This document shows, piece after piece, positions 6,580-14,629 of a DNA stretch of 15,058 nt. The stretch lies in contig JALLAZ010000516.1 of NCBI GenBank assembly GCA_036939755.1, positions 1 to 15,058 on the forward strand, read 5' to 3'. This DNA is from Stephanodiscus triporus. Lineage: Eukaryota; Bacillariophyta; Thalassiosirophyceae; Thalassiosirales; Thalassiosiraceae. The position numbers and the translations under genes were made by a program. Below the pieces are notes generated by a model, which saw only the letters and a program-made list of their open reading frames with translations, was not told where the DNA came from and did not search any database. The number at the start of each line of letters is the position of its first letter. Position 1 is the first letter of the stretch.

Positions 6580-8586
6580 ATGTCCATGTGGCCGAAACGA
6601 TTGCTATTGAACCTGGCCGGCGGGGCAGCGGCGGCGGCATTGGTGGCCGCGAGCGGCGACGAGGCCAGTCCGGCGTCGTCGTTCAGACCTCCTCCGCGGA
6701 GGGAGAGCGACGTCGTCGATGGCGACGTCGGACGGCAAAATAATTATCATCGCCGACGGCGAAAATTGGCACGACTTCCACCGCGCCGAACGGGGGGAGG
6801 GGGGGAGGAGGAGGAGGAGGAGGAGGACGATCCGCTGGATTTGGCGCGCGCGCTGAGGGGGGAATCGCCGATGATGCCTCTTCCCCTCGAACTATTGCCG
6901 CGCCTCCCCGACCGCGACGACGTCGTCGACGACGACAATGACGACGACAATGACGACGACAATGGCGGAGGCTCCGATTCGTACGCGGGCGGCGACGTCA
7001 CGCCCTTCGCGGCCCGGATCATCGGGGGCGCGCCCACGTCGGAGTTTCGATATCCCTACGTCGCGTCCCTCCTGGACATGTCGTCCGGGTCCCACGTTTG
7101 CGGAGGCACACTCATCGCGCCGGACGTCGTGCTCACGGCCGGCCACTGCTCCGGATTCTTCGACTCGATAAAGGTGGGGATATACGACTTATCCGATCGG
7201 GAGTTCGATACGTTCGATCACCTCATCGTCGAGGAGCACAGGGCCCATCCCCTCTTCGGGAACGTCATCATGAACGACTTCGGCCTCGCGAAGTTGTACG
7301 GCACGTCGAGGAACGCGTCGCCGGTGCGCATCAACAACCGCCGTAACGTCCCGGAGGCGGACGACATTCTCACGGTGTTGGGATGGGGGGTCACGCAGGT
7401 CACGTCGACCGGCATCGCACTGGACGGGACGTCGCCGGACGTACTCCATCACATCAACGTCACGTACATGACCAACGAGGCGTGCGACGATTCCACTGGG
7501 TTGTGGAAGGGGGACACGGTCAGCTACTCGGGTCACATAAAGGACAACATGATGTGCGCCAAGAGATCCCATCAGGACGCTTGCAAGGGCGACTCGGGCG
7601 GGCCGATGATCGCGGCCGGCGATTCCGAGGCGGAGGACGTGCAGCTGGGGATAATTAGCTGGGGGCTGGGATGCGCGACGGACTCGTTCCCGGGGGTGTA
7701 CTCGCGAATATCGTGGGAGTACGATTGGATCGCGATGAGCGTGTGCGAGATGTCGTCGTATCCGCCGAGTTACTTCGGTTGTCCCACGGCGGAGGGCGTG
7801 TCGACTAGCGACGTGGATCCGACGACGGACGATTCGGCCTCGGCGAGGGACGTGGAAATGGTCGACGTTACCGTAGCGATCGAGCTGGACGCGTTCCCGG
7901 AGGAAACGAGCTACGTTTTGGAGGTGGATCCGGCCTCGGCGGCGTCCGGCGGGGGATGGACGACGGATAAGCCGATGATCGACGGCGAATCGCAAGTGCC
8001 GCTCAAGACGTTCACGTTCGGGCTCGAGGCCGTGACGCGCACGGTGAAGGTGGCGCAAAACCAAGTCTATCGACTGACGCTGTTGGACAGCGGGAAGGAC
8101 GGTCTCCTGTCGAGATCTGGGGGGGATGGCGATTTGCCATCTCGATTTCGCATGTGCTACGGCGTTGTCGGCGGCGACGAATGCCTTAACGCGTCACTGG
8201 AGTCGGATCTCGTCATCTGCCACGGCACCGGCGACTTCTACCTCGCCAGATCAATATCCTGCCCCGTGAACGTGCAACAGCCCTTTGAGATACCACTCGA
8301 TTTGATAATGGATGACGATCGATTGCGACCATCGACGACCACGCCATCATTTTCCCCGACCAAGGCGCCTTCGTCAAACTCCACGTTTATAGATGGTAGT
8401 ACTTTCGTGGGTAGCACTTTCGTGACGAAACCCACCCCAGCAACCACAGCCACGCCAGGTGATGGCGAGTCAAATAATGTCACGGTAGATAAACCCGCAA
8501 AGACCGATGGTGCTGTGAGTTCCTCTTCTTTGAGGGTTACTTCAATTGCAGCTTTGGCCATTTCGACCTTTTACTTTGCAGTATGA
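6580..8586 (+). CDS. Secreted trypsin-family serine protease zymogen, probably GPI-anchored
   Basis: A chymotrypsin-fold endopeptidase (family S1), 668 residues from the ATG at 6580; another ATG lies two codons on. This start gives a signal peptide (WPKRLLLNLAGGAAAAALVA). A charged propeptide with Glu and DDDN runs leads to FAAR|IIGG at residues 146-147, the zymogen cleavage site. Catalytic residues are His189 (LTAGHC), Asp233 (NDFGLAKL) and Ser339 (KGDSGGP). Asp333, six residues before the serine, with SWGLGC and PGVY, predicts trypsin-like cutting after Lys/Arg. A second module (about 429-580; FPEETSYVLEV, YRLTLLDSGKDGL, MCYG, CLNAS) resembles C-terminal modules seen in algal secreted proteins. 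A Ser/Thr/Pro stalk (PSFSPTKAPS) with N-glycosylation sequons ends in SSSS and a hydrophobic terminus (SIAALAISTFYFAV), fitting a GPI signal. The frame opens earlier, at 6337, but that extension is Cys- and His-rich and unlike coding sequence. Substrate unknown. Confidence 0.88.
   Translation: MSMWPKRLLLNLAGGAAAAALVAASGDEASPASSFRPPPRRESDVVDGDVGRQNNYHRRRRKLARLPPRRTGGGGEEEEEEEDDPLDLARALRGESPMMPLPLELLPRLPDRDDVVDDDNDDDNDDDNGGGSDSYAGGDVTPFAARIIGGAPTSEFRYPYVASLLDMSSGSHVCGGTLIAPDVVLTAGHCSGFFDSIKVGIYDLSDREFDTFDHLIVEEHRAHPLFGNVIMNDFGLAKLYGTSRNASPVRINNRRNVPEADDILTVLGWGVTQVTSTGIALDGTSPDVLHHINVTYMTNEACDDSTGLWKGDTVSYSGHIKDNMMCAKRSHQDACKGDSGGPMIAAGDSEAEDVQLGIISWGLGCATDSFPGVYSRISWEYDWIAMSVCEMSSYPPSYFGCPTAEGVSTSDVDPTTDDSASARDVEMVDVTVAIELDAFPEETSYVLEVDPASAASGGGWTTDKPMIDGESQVPLKTFTFGLEAVTRTVKVAQNQVYRLTLLDSGKDGLLSRSGGDGDLPSRFRMCYGVVGGDECLNASLESDLVICHGTGDFYLARSISCPVNVQQPFEIPLDLIMDDDRLRPSTTTPSFSPTKAPSSNSTFIDGSTFVGSTFVTKPTPATTATPGDGESNNVTVDKPAKTDGAVSSSSLRVTSIAALAISTFYFAV
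6790..6963 (+). repeat. Purine-rich tract and 12-bp tandem repeats in the protease propeptide
   Basis: A GGA/GAG-rich stretch near 6790-6830 encodes a Gly then Glu run. The unit GACGACGACAAT is repeated three times exactly at 6928-6963, encoding DDDN each time. Both lie in the propeptide between signal peptide and cleavage site. They are likely to vary in length between alleles. Confidence 0.85.
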
Positions 8587-8862
8587 TAAGAGCATCCAGC
8601 ATACAATGGTTCCGACGGATTGCAGTTAGCCATTTCCCTCAGTTGGTGAAGCAAATTATAACTGCTAGATTTGTGCTTAACAATTGGGAGGGGGTCGTAG
8701 AAGGTGGTATTGTACAAGACGGGTAAACCAATCAAGCAGAGTGACTCTCAGGATTCATAATCATTAGAAACAACTACGCTTACGCTTTGTCAGTTGGTCA
8801 CTAATTGATGGCTCTCATATCTTTTACGGTGATGCCGCCGTAGTGCCCCAACATTTTTGTCT
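8587..8862. other. Convergent 3' spacer between protease and antiporter
   Basis: 276 bp between two stop codons facing each other, so it holds both 3' UTRs. No further gene, stable hairpin or RNA gene was recognised. Confidence 0.5.
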
Positions 8863-10326
8863 TCATTCAATCTTATTCTTGTCCAACGAAGATGCAATTC
8901 GCGCCCCCAACTCCTCGGCGAATGGTGTCAGGGCCATGGTCAGGCTCACGGCTGTCAACATCAGCCTCGTCGTCTCCTCGTCCAAAATGCCGTGAGATCG
9001 TGCCATGCGGAATGCTACGAAAGCAAATTCTGACACTTCGCTCAGGAGAAAGCCAGCCCGTTGAGACTCGGCGAGTGTCAGTCCAAACAATCGACATAAG
9101 CACGTGATGATCGATCCCTTCAGCGCCATGATACCTAGCACGATCGAGGCGACCAGACCGAATTTGGACGCGATTAGTGCCAGATCGATTTCAAAGCCTA
9201 CGCTGAAGAAGAATAAACCTACGAGGACTGCACGGAACGGCGAGAGTTCTGCCTCAATCTTCTCCTTGTGCTTCGAGGTTGCCAGTATCATTCCCGACGC
9301 GAAGGAGCCTAGTGTATTGCTTAGTCCCAATCCTTCGGTCAGGAAGGACATTCCAAGCACTGTTGCAAGAATCAAGCCTACGAATGCCTCCTGGTTGGAA
9401 GCACTTACTACCCAATCGAACAGAGGATCGAAGATGTACTTTCCACATACTCCCAAGGCAGAGATCGCCATGAGGAACGCCACTCCCGCCGACGCAAACG
9501 CCTTGCCCATACCACCGCCTCCTCCGGCCAACAACGGCGTGATGACCAACAGCGGAACAACGGCCAGGTCCTGTAAAATGAGGACACCCAACGACGACTT
9601 TCCGTGTCGGGTCTCCAACTGCTGTTTGTCCTTGAGAAGCTGCAACACGAACGCTGAACTCGACAGTGCGAGTCCCCCGCCGAGCACGACCATCGCCGCC
9701 GAAGATAGGCCGCAAAGTTTGGCGATCCCCGCGACCAAACTGGCGGTTAAGACGACCTGCGCCAGACCCAGCCCGAACACATCCTTCTTCATGCTCATCA
9801 GCGTATCGAAGTTGATGTGCAGACCCATCTCGAAGAGAAAGAAAACGATGCCCAAATCAGCCAACATTTCCGTCCGATGTACGTCGGCGATGAGTCCACC
9901 CTTGATGCCATTGGGACCGAGCGCCATGCCCGCGGCGAGGAAGCCGATGATGTTGGAAATGCCGAGGCGCTTGCAGATTGGCGCCACGACAGCGGTAATG
10001 GAGAGCAGACACAGGGTGTCGGATTTCGCGCCCTTGATATAAGCCGATAGTCCGGAGAGGAGTGACGATATCATACCCGAGGAGGAGGATGCCGTGGCGG
10101 CGGCGGCCGCCCCTTCCACGGAGCCGCCGCGGGGTACTCTTAGGAAGGACGTGACACCAGTGGCTGCATGACCGTCATCTTTGAAAGAAATAACCACGGA
10201 TGATGGTCGTCGACCTAACAACGCTGACGAGCGGGGATGAAAGGGGGTGTTACTGTGACGTCGTGCGTCGACGATTGCCGTGGATAGAGCGACGCTGGCG
10301 GCGACTATCAAGCGGTTGGACTTCAT
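8863..10326 (-). CDS. KEA: KEA/Kef-type cation:proton antiporter (CPA2), without RCK domain
   Basis: Exchanges K+ (or Na+) for H+ across a membrane. The 487-residue protein has a hydrophobic presequence (KSNRLIVAASVALSTAIVDA), a Ser/Arg-rich linker with FLRVPRGG at 61-68, and about 11-12 membrane segments from residue 103 to 472. Family marks: IIGFLAAGMALGPNG (125-139), FFLFEMGLHINFDTLMSMKK (162-181) and LALSSSAFVLQLLKD (219-233). RHGKSSLGVLILQDLAVVPL (240-259) carries the Gln252-Asp253 pair of the transport site, followed by TLGSFASGMILA and LFFFSVGFEID. These match plant KEA1-3 and bacterial KefB/C closely. Unlike most relatives it ends right after the transport domain, with no nucleotide-binding RCK/TrkA-N part, and no continuation was found past the stop. 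The presequence suggests a plastid or endomembrane address, but the expected aromatic residue after the cleavage site is not seen. No intron is apparent. Confidence 0.9.
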   Translation of the reverse strand: MKSNRLIVAASVALSTAIVDARRHSNTPFHPRSSALLGRRPSSVVISFKDDGHAATGVTSFLRVPRGGSVEGAAAAATASSSSGMISSLLSGLSAYIKGAKSDTLCLLSITAVVAPICKRLGISNIIGFLAAGMALGPNGIKGGLIADVHRTEMLADLGIVFFLFEMGLHINFDTLMSMKKDVFGLGLAQVVLTASLVAGIAKLCGLSSAAMVVLGGGLALSSSAFVLQLLKDKQQLETRHGKSSLGVLILQDLAVVPLLVITPLLAGGGGGMGKAFASAGVAFLMAISALGVCGKYIFDPLFDWVVSASNQEAFVGLILATVLGMSFLTEGLGLSNTLGSFASGMILATSKHKEKIEAELSPFRAVLVGLFFFSVGFEIDLALIASKFGLVASIVLGIMALKGSIITCLCRLFGLTLAESQRAGFLLSEVSEFAFVAFRMARSHGILDEETTRLMLTAVSLTMALTPFAEELGARIASSLDKNKIE

Positions 10327-10532
10327 GGTTTGGTGATTGTGTTTTGTGTTTTCTCCCTAACGTACGCCTGGTTCCCGCGAAAAATTAAAGTCCAAGATTT
10401 GTGTTCGGTTTAAGTTCAAGTTGATTCAACGAGGCGAGTCCCATCCAGGCGGCCAAGAGAAAGCGGAGCTAGCAAAGGGGAGGAGACAACTATGTACTAC
10501 TAGGCTAACATAAACAATTGACCGGGGAGTTT
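10327..10532. other. Antiporter 5' flank between KEA start and transposon
   Basis: About 200 bp that must carry the antiporter promoter, since the left repeat of the transposon starts at 10533. A transposon this close to the start codon may affect the gene's expression. No specific element was identified. Confidence 0.4.
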
Positions 10533-10620
10533 GCTAATACTTTGGCAACACTTTGGTGACACTTTCAAACTACTTTGCTAACACTTTGCTAACACTTCGC
10601 TAACACTCTGCTAATAATTC
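10533..10620 (+). repeat. Left subterminal array: 8 units of 11 bp
   Basis: Eight consecutive 11-bp units with consensus GCTAACACTTT, for example GCTAATACTTT, GGCAACACTTT, GCTAACACTTC and GCTAATAATTC. They run exactly from 10533 to 10620 and abut the conserved inner part of the terminal repeat. Arrays like this often serve as multiple transposase binding sites. Confidence 0.85.
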
Positions 10621-10740
10621 GCGTAGAAATTGTGTAGAACCTGGTACTGCAGTCCATTCGCCTTAAAGGGCCAAAGAAAAGGAATGGAGCCGAACCAGTG
10701 TCTGCGCGCGAACCGCGAGAGTAAAAAGAGAGAGACTAAA
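10621..10740 (+). repeat. Left inverted terminal repeat, inner part
   Basis: Matches the reverse complement of 14235-14347 with few differences, including a 34-nt identical core (10625-10658). Read leftward it encodes a peptide end (HWFGSIPFLWPFKANGLQY...) that the right repeat also encodes. Confidence 0.85.
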
Positions 10741-10819
10741 AGAGAGAGCCAGTCTCGCCCAGGACAATCGCCCCACTTGTCCTTTCTTTGGCGGGTCGAA
10801 TCAAGCGGAGCCACAGGCA

Positions 10820-11970
10820 ATGCCGGATAGCCCATCACCTAGTGCTTCGTTGGATACACCTGTTTTGTCAACTTTACGTGCAATTGAGGAGCAGCGTCCA
10901 TCCCGCCGCAACCTTGTCTTCACGTGTTGCATTTCCACCTCCTCGCTGCACCCATTTCTGCCGTAGAGTCCTCCCTCTTGTGGACCATGGCTGCTATCCA
11001 GCAACGAGAGGATGATGTTGCTCATTGTCATTGGCGACGCAATAATGGGCTCTCGAGAGTCAAAAAAGTGCCAAGGGACACGCAGTTCCTCCTCCATCCA
11101 AGCCACAGTGGGTCGAGGGGGTATGACATCCCCTTCCATCAGATGAATCTCAAGAATCATAATGCTGGATGCCCTGCTCCTATGAGCCTCATGAGAAGTG
11201 TGAGGCGCTGGGCGAGGAATCACATACCTCGCAAAATGACCGGCAACAAGTCCAGCAGCGAATTAAGTGGCTACTACCTCTTCCTTCTTGTTTTATTTAA
11301 GATGATCTGGCCACACTCATCCTAATACAAGTGCATCGCATTCATTGCAAACAAGACCAACAATGTGAAGATATTCAATGAGATGGCCATCAGTAGGGCC
11401 CTCAGAAAGCTTGGGTACACAACAAAAATTACCTCGACAATTGCCTATCAGGCATTTACTACGATGGGTTGTCGCAAAAGGGACTAGCGATTAGGAAGCC
11501 GGGGAATTATGACAGGGGGGATTTCAAGCTCACGATCCTCTTGGCAGTCAAGACGGGAGATCCTGTGATTCCAGCAGGTCAAATTGGGTCAGTGAGTAAT
11601 CCCCGTGTGGGGGAGAGTTAATACGGTTGCAGGCACATCCGCTCTAGCCTACTGTGCATTTGTCTCACATGTGTTGGACACATACAATGCAGTCACAGAT
11701 CCTGCTATGTGCAGGACTCTTATACACAACAACCTCTTGTCGCATAAGGCTCCAGAGGTATATGAGGCAATTTGAACAAGGGAGGAGCACCATGTTGTTT
11801 GTTGCCCTCCATACCGGCCCCAAGATGGGCCGGTTGAATACGCTATCAACCAAGTGTGTTGCAGGCTCGTGAGGCGCTGGTCGGAGGTGAGTGATTTGCC
11901 CACGATGCAACCTCTCATCAAAGAGCTGATTGATACTGGTATTACTGGTATGGATGCCTTATTTGTTTAA
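10820..11970 (+). pseudogene. DDE transposase (Tc1/mariner-IS630-like), broken
   Basis: Pieces of one protein can be followed across frames. The ATG at 10820 opens MPDSPSPSASLDTPVLSTL. The frame then changes before 11000 to KVPRDTQFLLHPSHSG and RSVRRWARNHIPRK, and GYYLFLLVLFKMIWP stops at 11323-11325 but continues in frame as CIAFIANKTNNVKIFNE and ISRALRKLGYTTKITS, a helix-turn-helix-like part. After a deletion or shift near 11465, another frame gives KGLAIRKPGNYDRGDFKLTI. After a second shift near 11620 comes VAGTSALAYCAFVSHVLD, then TLIHNNLLSHKAPEV, a TGA at 11773-11775, then PPYRPQDGPVEYAINQV and LVRRWSEVSDLPTM to the stop. The H-x-N ... P-Y-x-P-x-x-x-P-x-E pattern marks the catalytic core. 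The second catalytic Asp appears as Asn in IHNN, and the first is not identifiable with confidence. It is inactive. Confidence 0.72.
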
Positions 11971-12041
11971 TGTGGATACATTTGGAATTGATTAGTGTAA
12001 TGAATGCTTGCTATAATGTTTATGCCAATACTAGTATCCTA

Positions 12042-14233
12042 TCAATGCAATTGATGATAAAACCTATGCAATAGCTTATATAAGGCGTCATCTGCTCTTG
12101 GAGATCTTCTTGCTGTGTGAAGAAGAAGCTTGCAGGTATCCTGCGACATCCCTTGGGTGGGTGTGCCACCCACTGCTTTTGATGAGATGATAATTTTTGA
12201 GATGTTGTTATCTGACATTGCCAAATCAGCAAGAATGCTCAGCACTGCTTGCTGAGTTGAGGGCGACCCTTTGAGCATGTGTCCGCTGACTTGAGTAACG
12301 GTGCAGCCCAAGAACTGGAGTTGATTTCTTCTGCAGTCCTATGCTTCTTTGGTGGGGAGAAGATGGGAGTTTTTTGTCCCTGATCAATGCACCAGCCCCG
12401 AGAACCACCCCCCACTCCCCACCGCCACTAATGATGACAATGAATCAGCCAACAAGCGTTGGCCCCCTGAATCCACGGCCACTGATGGCGGCATGAGAAA
12501 AACATTTTCTCATCATCACTGTCTGTCGAAAAGAGCAAGGACTCATCGATATCTCTAAAAAGTGTTGAGTGGACGGTATTATGAAAAGACAAATATAAAT
12601 AGTAGAAGTATATGTGCTTATACTCACCCAAGGTTGTTTCGGTAGGCACTCTTCCCTTTGAATGCACTACTTGCATTCAAGATTTTGCCACATCCTTACC
12701 AGAAGCCTTCAACTTTGTTGTGAGGGTAGAAGCCCTTTGCCTTTGCGCCGCATGCATTTCCTCCTCACTCCAAAATTGCTTGCAAGACATGACTGCAGCG
12801 GCAGCAGACATCACATTTTCATCGTCAATTTCTGAGGATGACTTATTGAGAGACATGATCTCATCCTGAATTGATGACTTGATGATGGTATCAAGGGATT
12901 CCCTCATTTGGGTGTTGGAGCTGGCTTGCTTTGCCCTGGCCTTCATCTCCGTCCTTTCACCATGCTTTACTGCCAACTTGTCAACGCCCTTCATTGTAGT
13001 CCGGGTTGTTCTTAACAATATTGACAATAACCCTGGCCTTGCAATCCTTGCAAGTGGAGCTTGCAATACCTCTACATCCTCATGTGAGGACAGGCACAAG
13101 CATAATGCATCTCCGGGTACCCCGTTTTCTGAGGCTTATTTGCCTTGCCCTTCCCCTTTCCCTTTGTCTTCTTGTACTCCGTTTGCTACTTCAAGAAATT
13201 GTGCTCAAACACATTCTGTTGCTTTTGGATCTCCTTTGGGTCATCCATTTTGATGACAGTGCCCTTACACTGGCAGCGAGGGCAGCGAAAATGGGCAACC
13301 TGGACAGACAGGAGAGTAATTGACAAACATGATACAGTGAGTAAATGACCCCATTGAGATACAATGCCATCATAATAATTTCACCCTTTTGGGGTTGAAC
13401 ACAGGATTGGGAGAAAGGGGATTGGTCAACTTGGATGTTGTTGTCTTCCTTGTCGCCTCGCTTGTCGAGCGCCCCCTCTCTTCCTCGAGTGCAATCTCCT
13501 GCATGTAGAATAAATGCATCATGTTCAAAGCCTCCATTTTGGACTTTGGCTTGCCACGCCCTGTGCGAGCTTCGAGGCGCTCAATCACAAACTTCCCAAT
13601 GATATAGATGGGACCTGCAATGTCTTGGACCTTCCATCAACTTCTTCCCTTCACTTTCTGGTGGTATTCCAAAAAAATGCATTTGACGCGTCGGGGGGGG
13701 GGGAGTTTCCCAGAATTACGCACTTGTCAACGCTCAAAACATCGTAGAAAATCTGGATCTTGTGAGACTTTTTGTACTCACAGCTGCATTTGTTCAAGTT
13801 GACAAATAGATGTGTGAAACACAAGGGAGAAATCAAGCGGAGAGTCATCTGTGGGATCAGGATTCAGAATCAGAAACTCCCCAAAATAGGAGAACTCATC
13901 CTCATCACCAGCATCAACGTCAATGACGCCACCCGCGGCAGCAGCGGATGAAGCAGATGAAGCGGGGACAGTACAAGAAGGCGCACCTTGGGGGAAGATG
14001 TTGCCATTTGCCCATCCGACCCCAGGAACGGTGGCAGTGGTGGTGACGGTGGCAATGGTGTCATCGGTTGCCATTTCCTTCCCCCCTGCCATACGGCGGG
14101 CAGCAGCAGCAGAGCCGGCACCGTCAGATGAAGCACCAAATGCTGCATGTCAAGGGGGGGCGGCAAGGGAGTTCCGATGCTCGTCAAAGGATCAAGAGGG
14201 GCGCCCTGAGGCTGGGTGGCCGACCTCGTCCAT
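12042..14233 (-). pseudogene. Second transposon gene with Cys-rich motif, broken; function unknown
   Basis: The minus strand holds an ATG at 14233 at the inner edge of the right repeat. It reads MDEVGHPASGRPS, stop, one more stop, then a Ser/Ala-rich frame to 13778 (DVDAGDEDEFSYFGEF). Separate frames continue with HKIQIFYDVLSVDKCVILGN (13651-13848), GKFVIERLEARTGRGKPKSK and MEALNMMHLFYMQEIALEEE (13370-13600), then FRCPRCQCKGTVIKMDD with C-x2-C-x-C at 13267-13284 and a TAG at 13186-13188. Next come STCKDCKARVIVNIVKNN and a helical acidic stretch, SSEIDDENVMSAAAAVMSC (12677-13099). A likely 75-nt intron (12553-12627; GTGAGT ... TTTTTAGAG) leads to DIDESLLFSTDSDDEKMFFS. The last frame ends at 12042. 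The Cys pairs suggest a zinc-binding protein, perhaps a DNA-binding partner of the transposase. Intron versus decay cannot be fully separated here. Confidence 0.55.
12553..12627 (-). other. Possible intron in the second transposon gene
   Basis: GTGAGT donor and TTTTTAGAG acceptor on the minus strand, 75 nt. Splicing joins ...PTETTL to DIDESLLFS in frame. The segment itself is rich in Tyr, Phe and His codons, unlike the flanking acidic protein sequence, which supports it being non-coding. Confidence 0.45.
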
Positions 14234-14234
14234 G

Positions 14235-14347
14235 GTCTCTTTTTTACTCCCCCAGTTTGCATGCAGAGGACACTGGTTTGGCTCCCTTCCTTTTTGGCCC
14301 TTTAAGTCAAATGGACTGCAGTACCAGGTTCTACACAATTTCTTTGC
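14235..14347 (-). repeat. Right inverted terminal repeat, inner part
   Basis: Inverted copy of 10621-10740, with the identical 34-nt core at 14310-14343. Differences from the left copy are scattered, apart from one 3-nt length change that keeps a reading frame. Confidence 0.85.
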
Positions 14348-14402
14348 AAAGTATTAGCAAAGTGTTAGTGAAGTGTCAGCAAAGTGTTAGTAAAGTGGTG
14401 TC
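14348..14402 (-). repeat. Right subterminal array: 5 units of 11 bp
   Basis: Units on the plus strand: AAAGTATTAGC, AAAGTGTTAGT, GAAGTGTCAGC, AAAGTGTTAGT and a degenerate AAAGTGGTGTC. They are the reverse complement of the left-end unit. The array is three units shorter than the left one. A 15-bp palindrome (GGTGTCCCAGACACC, 14397-14411) overlaps its outer edge and may be the element's terminus. Confidence 0.8.
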
Positions 14403-14629
14403 CCAGACACCCAAAAAACTTAAATAAGTATGAGTTGCTAATTTAAGTAGCTCCATGAAAAGTACACATATCTCAAATATAATTATATCAGCGTGTAGAG
14501 CTTGAGGAGATGGTTCTAACAGTATATGGGTCGCCTAAGTAAATTTTAACCAGAACATACCAAAAATTAAGGCACAAGCTACATGGTCTGAACCCCATCA
14601 AAAGTTAAATACACCATACTTAAAATAGT
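14403..14629. other. AT-rich spacer between two transposon remnants
   Basis: About 230 bp with no reading frame of note. It probably belongs to the 3' end of the transposase at 14630-15058 or is old intergenic DNA. Confidence 0.4.

Larger units (their letters stand above)
10533..14402. mobile_element. Decayed DNA transposon with long inverted terminal repeats and two convergent genes
   Basis: The two ends are inverted copies. A 34-nt block is identical at 10625-10658 and, inverted, 14310-14343, and similarity continues to about 10740 and 14235. Outside this block each end carries an array of an 11-bp unit. Inside, a transposase (+) starts just past the left repeat, and a second broken gene (-) starts at the inner edge of the right repeat; they converge with 71 bp between their ends. 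Both carry several stops and frame changes, so this copy cannot move on its own. No target-site duplication was found, and the left outer end may be truncated, since the palindromic end at 14397-14411 has no left counterpart. The transposase motifs point to the Tc1/mariner-IS630 side of the DDE transposases. Confidence 0.78.

Noticed and set aside
7189..8064. 291-codon open frame on the minus strand across the protease gene
   Set aside because: It is antisense to the catalytic domain and its residues are Arg/His-rich, as expected from a GC-rich codon shadow. No domain or start context supports it.
9104..10042. 312-codon open frame on the plus strand across the antiporter
   Set aside because: Antisense to a clearly conserved transporter; the product is Pro/Ser/Thr-rich with no recognisable motif.
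10533..10620. CRISPR array
   Set aside because: The repeats are 11 bp and directly adjacent, with no spacers, and the setting is a eukaryotic transposon end.
13923..14357. 144-codon plus-strand frame ending in the right terminal repeat
   Set aside because: Most of it is antisense to the second transposon gene; only its end, shared with the left repeat, seemed worth noting and is listed as a finding.
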